A stretch of 13,171 bases of DNA from Alistipes sp. (GTDB lineage Bacteria > Bacteroidota > Bacteroidia > Bacteroidales > Rikenellaceae): positions 1 through 13,171 of the forward strand of contig JAIDKM010000065.1 in the NCBI GenBank assembly GCA_029051915.1. The letters run 5' to 3'. Of this stretch, positions 1-5,894 are shown piece after piece. How positions within the stretch are numbered: the first letter of the stretch is position 1; each line of letters begins with the position of its first letter. The notes below the pieces were generated by a model that searched no databases, was not told the origin of the DNA, and saw only the letters and a list, made by a program, of their open reading frames with translations. The position numbers and the translations under genes were made by a program.

Positions 1-65
1 ATCACGCCTACGAACAGCAGCACCGTGGAGATCGGTTTGCGAACCGCGCTTTCGTAGATTTTCAT
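1..65 (-). CDS. RND efflux pump inner-membrane permease (N-terminal fragment, cut by window edge)
   Basis: Only the first 21 codons are inside the window; the rest lies beyond the left edge. The start ATG is at 65-63 and the peptide begins MKIYESAVRKPISTVLLFVG. This is the characteristic cytoplasmic amphipathic start and first transmembrane helix of AcrB/HAE1-type RND transporters, where the residues before TM1 read like 'xxRP(I/V)xT'. Such pumps are trimeric inner-membrane proton antiporters that export drugs, bile salts or similar compounds through an adaptor and an outer-membrane channel. The gene starts 12 bp after the stop of the adaptor gene, as the last visible cistron of the tetR-channel-adaptor-pump operon. 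Identity rests on a short N-terminus plus strong context. The substrate cannot be told. Confidence 0.85.
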   Translation of the reverse strand, partial: MKIYESAVRKPISTVLLFVGV

Positions 66-77
66 GGCTCGGCGGCT

Positions 78-1091
78 TTACTCCTGTTTGATGGATACTT
101 TGGCACCGTCGTAGAGCCGCGAGAAGGCCGTAACGGCCACCTGCTCGCCCGGCCGCACGCCGGAGAGGACGTCGATGCGGTCGCCGACCTGACGGCCGGG
201 CTTCACGCTGCGACGCACGGCGACGGAATCGCCCTCGATGACGTAGAGGTAACGTTCGGCCGAACCTACCTGCTTCTGAATGGCCACGTCGGGCACCATG
301 ACGCCCTGCTTCTCGCCCAGGTCGAAGATCGTGCGGGCGAACATGCCGGGGCGCAGCGTCCGGTCGGCATTGGGCACGCGCACCTCGACCTTGAAGGTAC
401 GGGTGGCGGGATCGAGCGCGGGATAGATCAGCGAGACGCTGCCCGCAAAGGTTTTGTCGGGGAAGATGTCGACCTTCAGATCGACGGGCATGCCGACGCG
501 CACGTCGGGGAAATACTGCTCCGAGATATTGACGATGACCTTCAGCGGATCGATCTGCATGACATGCAGAATGGGCTGGGCGGCGAAGAGATCGCCCGAC
601 TCGTAGTTGCGGGCCGTAACGACGCCCGAGATCGGCGAACGAACCTCGATGTTCTTCTTCAGGTTGGCGACGGCCTCCCGCTGCACGTCGAGCTGCGCCT
701 TCGCCTGCTGGATCTGCTGGGCCGAGATGCCGCCGGCCTCGTAGACGGGCAGCAGGCGGTTGTAGTCGTCCTCGACGGTTTTGAGCTGCACGCGGGCCTG
801 GGTATACTGCGTGGGATCGAGCGTTACCAGCAGCTGCCCGGCCTGCACCCGGTCGCCCACGTCGACCAGAATGCGGTCAATATGCACGCCGGAGGCTGCG
901 GGCGTGATGTCGTTCTCCTTGTAAGGTTCGATCTCGGAGGTGAACTCCTCGGTCAGGCGCACCGTGGCGGTTTCGGCCGCAACGCTCTTGGTGAGCACGC
1001 CCTGGTCGACCGCTACGGCCGTGGATTTGCGGCCCGTGCACCCGACGAAAACGCCGGAGAAAGCCAGCAGAATGAACGCGAATCTTTTCAT
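78..1091 (-). CDS. RND efflux periplasmic adaptor (membrane fusion lipoprotein)
   Basis: 337-residue adaptor of the HlyD/AcrA family, which bridges the inner-membrane RND pump and the outer-membrane channel. The N-terminus is a lipoprotein signal peptide with lipobox FVGC, so Cys18 is the likely lipidated residue. The first half-lipoyl motif is near residues 66-92 (ASGVHIDRILVDVGDRVQAG), followed by a short alpha-helical hairpin at about 95-147. The second lipoyl half is at 148-175 (VRSPISGVVTARNYESGD). The beta-barrel and membrane-proximal domains include RPGMFARTIF around 247-256. Length and domain order are normal for the family. It sits 36 bp after the channel gene and 12 bp before the RND pump. 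The start ATG is preceded by GAATAAG, and the same 14-nt context surrounds an ATG of the channel gene. Confidence 0.95.
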   Translation of the reverse strand: MKRFAFILLAFSGVFVGCTGRKSTAVAVDQGVLTKSVAAETATVRLTEEFTSEIEPYKENDITPAASGVHIDRILVDVGDRVQAGQLLVTLDPTQYTQARVQLKTVEDDYNRLLPVYEAGGISAQQIQQAKAQLDVQREAVANLKKNIEVRSPISGVVTARNYESGDLFAAQPILHVMQIDPLKVIVNISEQYFPDVRVGMPVDLKVDIFPDKTFAGSVSLIYPALDPATRTFKVEVRVPNADRTLRPGMFARTIFDLGEKQGVMVPDVAIQKQVGSAERYLYVIEGDSVAVRRSVKPGRQVGDRIDVLSGVRPGEQVAVTAFSRLYDGAKVSIKQE

Positions 1092-1127
1092 CTTATTCTT
1101 GATTTTGATTTTTCACTCTTGGTTGTC

Positions 1128-2444
1128 CTATCGTTCCTTGCCCACGATCCGGTCGTATTCGGCCCGGGCGGAGAGGTAGTCGTAGATCGCCTGCGAGAAG
1201 TTGAGCTGCGCCTGCGTCTGCGAGAGCTGGGCGCTGTTCAGCTCGAGGATCGTTCCGGCGCCCGCCCGATAACGGGTGTCGGAGATCGAATAGGCCTTGC
1301 GGGCCTGCTCGACGGTACGTTCCTGCGCGAACATCTTCTCGCGGGCCGTGAGCAGGTCGTTCAGCGCCGACTGCACCTGCACGCTGATCTGCTGCTCGGC
1401 ATAGGTGCGCTGCAGGGAGATCTGCGAAATCTGGTTTTTGATCTCGCGCGACTTGTTCATCTTGGTCAGACCCGCGAAGATGGGCACCGACAACTGCACG
1501 CCCACCGTAATGGGATGAGTCCAGAAGAATTTCGAAACATCGTCGCCGCCGATCCCCATGAAAGGCTCCATGTCGTTGCCCGTATAGGTTACCGAGCCGA
1601 AAGCCCCGAGCGTCGGCAGGCGCCCGGCGTTGGAAAGCTTCAGCTGCCGGACGAGCAGTTCTTTCTGCAGATCGAGCGTCCGCAGGTCGGAGTTCTCCGA
1701 AATATCGGTCGTGAGGCCGTCGGTCCCGGCCAGCACCTCGTCGCGCAGGGCGTCGAGCCGGCCCTCGACCTCGATGTCGACCTCCTCGGGAATCGACAAG
1801 TACATCTTGAGCAGCAGCCGGGCCAGCCGGATCGAGGTTTGGGTCTGGATGATCGTAGGCTGCAGGTTGCTCAGCTGCACCTGCGCTGTCAGCAGATCGT
1901 ATTCCGACGCCAGGCCATGGCGATACTGGAGCTCGGTATCATCGACCGTCCGCTGCACGGTGGCCTGCGATTCGAGCAGCACGACGAGCGACTGCTCGGC
2001 CAGCAGGATGTTGTAGAAAGCCTTCTTCACCTCGGCGACCAGCGTGATGCGCGACGAACGGGCCGCCTCGACGGCCGCGGCCATCTGCGTATCGTTGAGC
2101 TTCATCGTGCGGTAGACCTGCGGTGCGAAGAGCGGCAGCGAAAGGTCGCCCTGCAAGGCGAACGTGTTGTCGGCGCCGAACGAGATGCCGCCCCGCATCT
2201 CCGATTTGACGATCGAGCGCTGGTAGCTGCCCGAAGCGGAGAGCTGCGGCAGGAGGTTGCCCCACGACTGACGCTTGACGTAGTCGTAACGCTGCACCTC
2301 CAGTTCGGCCACCCGGATGGTCGGGTTCTCGCTGAGCGCGAGGTCGATCGCCTCGGCGAGCGTCAGCCGCATCTGGGCCGAAGCGGCGGAAAAGAGCGCC
2401 GGCACAAGGCAGAGAGTCAAAAATAGTTTTTTCATCTTATTCAT
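1128..2444 (-). CDS. TolC-family outer-membrane efflux channel
   Basis: 438 residues, an OEP/TolC-family protein that forms the trimeric outer-membrane exit duct of the efflux pump. It has a Sec signal peptide ending ...SAASA|Q (cleavage predicted after residue 23). The first OEP repeat starts MRLTLAEAIDLALSENPTIR and is followed by long heptad-rich helices. The second repeat contains the RTYAEQQISVQVQSALNDLL and YRAGAGTILELNSAQ regions typical of the C-terminal half. Two starts are possible. The longer ATG at 2444-2442 overlaps the tetR stop by 8 bp. ATG at 2435-2433 (435 residues) lies one base after the tetR TAA and shares its 14-nt context GAATAAGATGAAAA with the adaptor gene start. I lean to the shorter form but give the longer coordinates. 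Either way it is coupled to tetR. Confidence 0.93.
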   Translation of the reverse strand: MNKMKKLFLTLCLVPALFSAASAQMRLTLAEAIDLALSENPTIRVAELEVQRYDYVKRQSWGNLLPQLSASGSYQRSIVKSEMRGGISFGADNTFALQGDLSLPLFAPQVYRTMKLNDTQMAAAVEAARSSRITLVAEVKKAFYNILLAEQSLVVLLESQATVQRTVDDTELQYRHGLASEYDLLTAQVQLSNLQPTIIQTQTSIRLARLLLKMYLSIPEEVDIEVEGRLDALRDEVLAGTDGLTTDISENSDLRTLDLQKELLVRQLKLSNAGRLPTLGAFGSVTYTGNDMEPFMGIGGDDVSKFFWTHPITVGVQLSVPIFAGLTKMNKSREIKNQISQISLQRTYAEQQISVQVQSALNDLLTAREKMFAQERTVEQARKAYSISDTRYRAGAGTILELNSAQLSQTQAQLNFSQAIYDYLSARAEYDRIVGKER

Positions 2445-3084
2445 TTGTTCGTCTGTTCGTTCGTTTCGGAAGATCGGCCGGATAGCGCTTCAGGAAATCG
2501 TCGATGATTCTCAGACCCTCGGCCGTGGAGATTCCGCGGAAAAAAGTGCTGACGATCTGGATGAAGGCGCTGCGCTCGGAGATCCCCTCGGGCAGAAGCA
2601 TGTCCTTGCGCGTGGTGATGGCCGACGCGGTATAATAAAGCACCGTGATCGCCAGATCAAGGTCGATGTGGCCGATAAAAAGTCCGTCGGCGACGCCCTG
2701 TTCGAGCATCTGCCGCAAATCCTGCCGGTTCTTCTCGGAGCCCTCGCCCATCAGCTTCGCATAGACCGACGGATAGAACTTCCGGAGGTTTTCCATGATC
2801 CGGGTCGTGGTCTCGGACTGCTCCATCACATCGGACAAAACCATGAACATCCGCACCAGTACATTGGGAGCGTTGCTGCCCAGGGAGTTCCAGCGCAGAC
2901 GGTTCTGCTCGAAATAACAGAGCATGGCAAGGTAGAGCAGGTTCTCCTTGTCGTCGAACAGCTCGTAGAGCGTCCGCTTCGAAATCCCCAGCTGCTGCGC
3001 GATGTCGTCCATGCGTACCGACTTGATGCCCTGCGTAACGAACATGCGCATCGTCTGTTCTATGATTCGTTCTTTCTGAGTCAT
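2437..3084 (-). CDS. TetR/AcrR-family transcriptional regulator
   Basis: 215-residue one-component repressor-type regulator. The N-terminal TetR domain begins MTQKERIIEQTMRMFVTQG and carries the helix-turn-helix at about 23-43 (MDDIAQQLGISKRTLYELF), followed by the family's typical DDKENLL. The C-terminal two-thirds is a divergent helical ligand-binding and dimerisation domain. The same frame is open up to 3162, but the ATG at 3084 puts the HTH at the usual distance from the N-terminus. It also falls about 40 nt downstream of a consensus promoter, whereas the longer start would lie upstream of that -7 box. It is the first gene of the efflux operon and overlaps or abuts the channel gene, so it probably represses its own operon and is released by a pump substrate. 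The ligand is unknown. Confidence 0.93.
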   Translation of the reverse strand: MTQKERIIEQTMRMFVTQGIKSVRMDDIAQQLGISKRTLYELFDDKENLLYLAMLCYFEQNRLRWNSLGSNAPNVLVRMFMVLSDVMEQSETTTRIMENLRKFYPSVYAKLMGEGSEKNRQDLRQMLEQGVADGLFIGHIDLDLAITVLYYTASAITTRKDMLLPEGISERSAFIQIVSTFFRGISTAEGLRIIDDFLKRYPADLPKRTNRRTNE

Positions 3085-3131
3085 GGTTCTTTCTGCCCCG
3101 CCGGATCTTTTCCGCCCGGCCGAGCCGACGA

Positions 3132-3163
3132 CAAAGATATGTACGAAAAACTGATGAAACAAG
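3132..3163 (-). promoter_or_regulatory. Bacteroidota-type promoter of the tetR-efflux operon
   Basis: On the minus strand TATCTTTG (3139-3132) matches the Bacteroidota -7 consensus TAnnTTTG exactly. A TTG (3162-3160, in CTTG) lies about 20 bp upstream, at the expected -33 spacing. Transcription would begin near 3125, giving a roughly 40-nt leader before the tetR ATG at 3084. No other good -7 box is seen in this gap. The -33 element is only a partial match to TTTG. Confidence 0.7.
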
Positions 3164-3179
3164 AAAAGTTTTCTGTTTT
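3157..3179. promoter_or_regulatory. Candidate TetR operator (inverted repeat over the -33 region)
   Basis: A perfect 13-bp palindrome, AGAAAA-G-TTTTCT, spans 3162-3174. After a 2-bp mismatch on each side the symmetry continues with AAA/TTT to 3157 and 3179. It overlaps the -33 element of the tetR promoter, where bound repressor would block RNA polymerase. TetR proteins normally bind palindromes of this size next to their own gene. The assignment is inference, and AT-rich palindromes also arise by chance. Confidence 0.45.
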
Positions 3180-3292
3180 TCGCCGTTTTCTACAGCTATG
3201 CGGAAATTTAAAACAATGCGGAACATGCTGTCCCCGATTATGCAGACGTCCCGGCCCGAAAAATATTTTACGGCACCGCCGATTCGCGAAGA

Positions 3293-3330
3293 CAAAAAAA
3301 AGTCCGGGTGCCTCGAAAGGGCACCCGGAC
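3293..3330 (-). terminator. Rho-independent terminator of the peptide transporter gene
   Basis: An 11-bp perfect stem (3302-3312 with 3320-3330, arms GTCCGGGTGCC / GGCACCCGGAC) closes a 7-nt loop. On the minus strand it is followed directly by a run of nine T residues (A-tract 3293-3301 on the plus strand, after one interrupting base). It lies 19 bp after the POT gene stop and separates that gene from the tetR promoter. The plus strand has no T-run after the stem, so it acts in one direction. Confidence 0.92.
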
Positions 3331-3349
3331 AAGGAAAAGACGACAACCG

Positions 3350-4849
3350 CTATTCGGTTACGCGTTCAAGCCACTTGACCATGGCCAGCATCACGACCAT
3401 CGAAATGCCGCACACCACGACGAAGACGCCCCACGTAGCCGAAATCGAGATGTTCTTGTAAAGAATCGGCCCCAGGAAGAGCAATCCGTTGCCCAGCGCC
3501 GTCGCACCCAGCCAGCAGCCCTGCATCAGGCCCTGCAACTTCTGCGGCGCGACCTTCGATACGAACGAAAGACCCAGCGGCGAGATGAAGAGCTCAGCGA
3601 CGGTCAGAATCAGATAGGTGGCGACCAGCAGCCACGGCGTTACACGCTCGGCGGCGCTCAGTCCGCCCATCGCCTCGACCTCGGCACGGCCGGGCAGGCC
3701 CAGCGAACCGAAGACCATCAAGACGTAAGCCGCGGCGGCGATTCCCATGCCGATGGCGATCTTCATCGGCGTGGAAGGCTCCTTGCCGCGGTTGCGCAGC
3801 CAGGCGAACACGGCGATGACGATCGGAGTGAGCGCGACCACACAGATGGGATTGGCTGACTGGAAGATCTCGGCCGAGATGGGCATGCCGAAGATTTCGA
3901 GCCGCGTGTAGTCCTGCGCGAAGAGCGTCAAGGTCAGACCGTTCTGGTGGAACGAGAACCAGAAGAAGATCACCACGGCGAAAACGGCGAACAACGCGTA
4001 CAAGCGCTGCTTGATCTCGCGGGCATCCTGCCGGATCTCCTCCTTCGATACCGATTTCTCGGCGGCGGCATCCTTCGGGTCGGGCAAGTTCTTCTTGCTG
4101 ACCACGAAGACGACCAGCGAAAACAACATGGCCACGATTGCCACGCCGAACGCATAGTGGAAGCCCGTGTTGAAAGCCGTGAGATATTCGCGGGCGAAGA
4201 CCCCGAGGTCGGCCGGAGCGCCGCCGACGCTCACCTGCGCCGCCAGTTCGGCGAAACGGCCGTCGATCACCTCCTCGGACATGGTGCCGTTGATGAAGCT
4301 GTGGCAAAGGGCCGAGAGGTCGGAGTTGTAGAGGAATCCCTGCGTGCGGAGCCACCAGTTGCGCACGCCGACGGCGGCGAACGGTGCGACCATCGCGCCG
4401 ACGTTGATGAACATGTAGAAGATCTGGAAACCCGTGTCGCGCAGCTTGGCGTAGCGTTCGTCATCGTAGAGCTGTCCCACGAGCGCCTGCAGGTTGCCCT
4501 TGAACAGGCCGTTGCCGAACGCGATCACCATCAGGGCGCCGATGACCAGGAACTTCGACTCGATCCGAGGCATCATCAGCACGACGTATCCCAGCGTCAT
4601 GACCAGAATACCGGCGATGATCGTACCCTTGTAATTGCGCAGCCGGTCGGCGATCAGACCGCCGACGAGCGCCAGGATGTAGATCGAGGTGTAGAAAAAC
4701 GAATAGATTTTACCGGCCGACTCGCCGTCGATGCCGAACTTCGACATCAGGAACAGCGTCAGAATGGCCATCATGGTGTAAAAGCCGAAGCGCTCGCCCG
4801 TATTGGCGAGCGCCGCCGCGATCAGACCTTTGGGTTGTTCTTTGAACAT
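3350..4849 (-). CDS. POT/PTR2-family proton-coupled oligopeptide transporter
   Basis: 499-residue inner-membrane transporter of the proton-dependent oligopeptide (POT, MFS) family, importing di- and tripeptides or related solutes. Around 12-14 transmembrane helices are visible. Family signatures are present: ANTGERFGFY (15-24) at TM1, GNGLFKGNLQALVGQLY (112-128), the PTR2 motif FQIFYMFINVGAMVAP (141-156), and ELFISPLGLSFVSKVAP (419-435) with the conserved TM10 glutamate. The usual ExxER motif reads NTGER, so the first glutamate is Asn16. A long soluble insert at about 165-228 lies between TM5 and TM6, predicted periplasmic. The frame is open upstream to 4939. I chose ATG 4849 because MFKEQPKGL directly precedes TM1 as in related proteins, and the upstream extension looks non-coding. 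It is followed by a strong terminator. Confidence 0.93.
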   Translation of the reverse strand: MFKEQPKGLIAAALANTGERFGFYTMMAILTLFLMSKFGIDGESAGKIYSFFYTSIYILALVGGLIADRLRNYKGTIIAGILVMTLGYVVLMMPRIESKFLVIGALMVIAFGNGLFKGNLQALVGQLYDDERYAKLRDTGFQIFYMFINVGAMVAPFAAVGVRNWWLRTQGFLYNSDLSALCHSFINGTMSEEVIDGRFAELAAQVSVGGAPADLGVFAREYLTAFNTGFHYAFGVAIVAMLFSLVVFVVSKKNLPDPKDAAAEKSVSKEEIRQDAREIKQRLYALFAVFAVVIFFWFSFHQNGLTLTLFAQDYTRLEIFGMPISAEIFQSANPICVVALTPIVIAVFAWLRNRGKEPSTPMKIAIGMGIAAAAYVLMVFGSLGLPGRAEVEAMGGLSAAERVTPWLLVATYLILTVAELFISPLGLSFVSKVAPQKLQGLMQGCWLGATALGNGLLFLGPILYKNISISATWGVFVVVCGISMVVMLAMVKWLERVTE

Positions 4850-4876
4850 AAACGAAGAATTAAGGGTTAACGACCC

Positions 4877-4884
4877 CGAAGATA
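4877..4884 (-). promoter_or_regulatory. Weak candidate -7 box for the peptide transporter gene
   Basis: Minus-strand TATCTTCG (4884-4877) differs by one base from the TAnnTTTG consensus and lies 27 bp before the transporter ATG at 4849. No TTTG is found at the right -33 distance; the nearest, 4900-4897, is only 12 bp away. It would allow separate transcription of the transporter from the upstream membrane-protein gene. This is a tentative call. Confidence 0.35.
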
Positions 4885-4914
4885 CGAAAAAATCCGCAAA
4901 TCCTACGGAAAGCG

Positions 4915-4934
4915 GCAAAAAAGCCGGCCGACGG
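4915..4934 (-). terminator. Weak hairpin plus T-run after the YczE-like gene
   Basis: Just after the stop of the YczE-like gene, the minus strand reads GCCG-TCGGC-CGGC followed by TTTTTT (plus-strand A-run 4917-4922). The stem is only 4 bp, so termination would be partial at best. Together with the weak -7 box nearby it suggests the two membrane-protein genes may be partly uncoupled. Confidence 0.3.
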
Positions 4935-4942
4935 CGCACGGT

Positions 4943-5689
4943 TCACGACCTCCGGCCATAGATGAAGCGGGCCAGTCCGTAGATATAGCGGCGGAATCCC
5001 GGCCGGTAGGCCAGCAGACGCCGGAACCACCCCAGACGGCGGCCGACGACACGAACCACGGCACCTACGTAGAACATGGCGAACAACGTACCGCCGCCGA
5101 TGATGTACCACTGCCAGGCGCCGAAAAAGGCATAGCAAGCCAGCACGCCCAGCGCCACGAGCAGGCTGTCGACGACGATCTTCACCTTCGCGAACTCGAG
5201 GCCCGTAACCTGGCTGACGGCCACCGGGAAACCCTCGCCGGGCATGGTTACGCTGCCGCAGCACACTTCGAGCGCGATGCCGACCCCGAGAATCGTGCAG
5301 CCCGCCATCTGCGTCGCCGCCTGCTGCCACAACCCCACGGGTGCAAGCCACGACGTAAGCTGCATGTTCACGTCGATGAGCATGCCGAAAACGAATCCGA
5401 CGAGCAGCTGGAACAGCTGCACCCACTCGAAACGCCTCCGAAGCACCAGAATCTGGCCGAGCACCAGCACGAAGTTCATAATATAGGTATACTGACCGAT
5501 GGTCAGCGCCGGAACCAGGCCTTGCCTGCCCGCGGTTTCGAAGACGTAGGGCAAGACGCTGATGACGCTCGATCCCAGCATCGAACGCAGGCAGACGGCC
5601 ACGCCGACGGTCATGACGAACAAAGAAAAAAGCAGCAACAGATGCTGCCAGCAAAACGAAACGATCTTCTCTTTCATACTTACTGTCAT
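4943..5689 (-). CDS. YczE/YitT-like integral membrane protein (DUF6198-type)
   Basis: 248 residues from ATG 5689 (MTVSMKEKIVSF), or 244 from ATG 5677 (MKEKIVSF). The frame is open further upstream to 5737, but that would pass through the promoter box at 5715-5722. About five hydrophobic segments are visible. Features recalling the YczE/YyaS/YitT group are GSSVISVLPYV after TM1, IGQYTYIMNFVLVLGQILVL, and the re-entrant-looking TMPGEGFPVAVSQVTGLEFA. The last 40 residues are rich in Arg, likely a cytoplasmic tail. The biochemical role of this family is not established. It lies 93 bp upstream of the peptide transporter on the same strand and is divergent from glgB. Family assignment is from recalled motif resemblance, so it is moderately sure; that it is a membrane protein is clear. 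Confidence 0.75.
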   Translation of the reverse strand: MTVSMKEKIVSFCWQHLLLLFSLFVMTVGVAVCLRSMLGSSVISVLPYVFETAGRQGLVPALTIGQYTYIMNFVLVLGQILVLRRRFEWVQLFQLLVGFVFGMLIDVNMQLTSWLAPVGLWQQAATQMAGCTILGVGIALEVCCGSVTMPGEGFPVAVSQVTGLEFAKVKIVVDSLLVALGVLACYAFFGAWQWYIIGGGTLFAMFYVGAVVRVVGRRLGWFRRLLAYRPGFRRYIYGLARFIYGRRS

Positions 5690-5698
5690 TCGGGACTC

Positions 5699-5712
5699 CC
5701 CTCCCGGGAGGG
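5699..5712. repeat. 14-bp perfect palindrome next to the YczE-like promoter
   Basis: CCCTCCCGGGAGGG is a perfect palindrome overlapping the predicted transcription start of the YczE-like gene and lying just before its start codon. It could be an operator or a short hairpin in the leader, but in GC-rich DNA it may be chance. No regulator gene is adjacent to it. Confidence 0.4.
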
Positions 5713-5714
5713 CG

Positions 5715-5722
5715 CAAAGGTA
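5715..5722 (-). promoter_or_regulatory. -7 box of the YczE-like gene promoter
   Basis: Minus-strand TACCTTTG (5722-5715) matches TAnnTTTG exactly, 25 bp before the ATG at 5689. At the -33 position there is only a TTTTCC (5746-5741), not TTTG. Transcription would start near 5708, inside the 14-bp palindrome at 5699-5712. Confidence 0.6.
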
Positions 5723-5828
5723 CAAAAAACTGCGCATTCCGGAAAATCCGCGCCGACGGCAGAAGCGCCGAAGTCGTTCCGCCGCAACTTTATTCTTCGC
5801 GAGCGGATGCTTTTCGCCGAATTTTTGC

Positions 5829-5836
5829 TATCTTTG
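5829..5836 (+). promoter_or_regulatory. -7 box of the glgB promoter
   Basis: TATCTTTG is an exact TAnnTTTG match, 58 bp before the glgB ATG, in a short AT-richer patch within GC-rich DNA. No clear TTTG is visible 19-21 bp upstream. Transcription would start near 5843, leaving a GC-rich leader of about 50 nt containing the self-complementary CCGGCCGG. No Shine-Dalgarno sequence is seen, as is usual in Bacteroidota. Confidence 0.65.
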
Positions 5837-5894
5837 GTTTCACCGACCCGGCGCGAAGGCCCGGCCGGCGATCTCCATAAACGCCCGATTCGCT

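Noticed and set aside
564..2426. 620-residue plus-strand frame antisense to the adaptor and channel genes
   Set aside because: His/Arg/Leu-rich composition, no recognisable domain, and it crosses two real genes and their junction. Long antisense frames are expected in GC-rich coding DNA.
3085..3162. N-terminal extension of the TetR protein in the open frame to 3162
   Set aside because: It would start upstream of the predicted promoter -7 box and adds an untypical Phe/Gly/Arg-rich segment before a normal TetR N-terminus.
3258..3269. AT-rich AAAATATTTT palindrome and a TATTTTTC near-match to a -7 box
   Set aside because: One mismatch to the consensus, no -33 element at a usable distance, and a much better promoter exists closer to tetR.
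4850..4939. 30-residue N-terminal extension of the POT transporter
   Set aside because: MFKEQPKGL immediately before TM1 is the expected N-terminus. The extension is not hydrophobic in a signal-like way and covers the candidate promoter.
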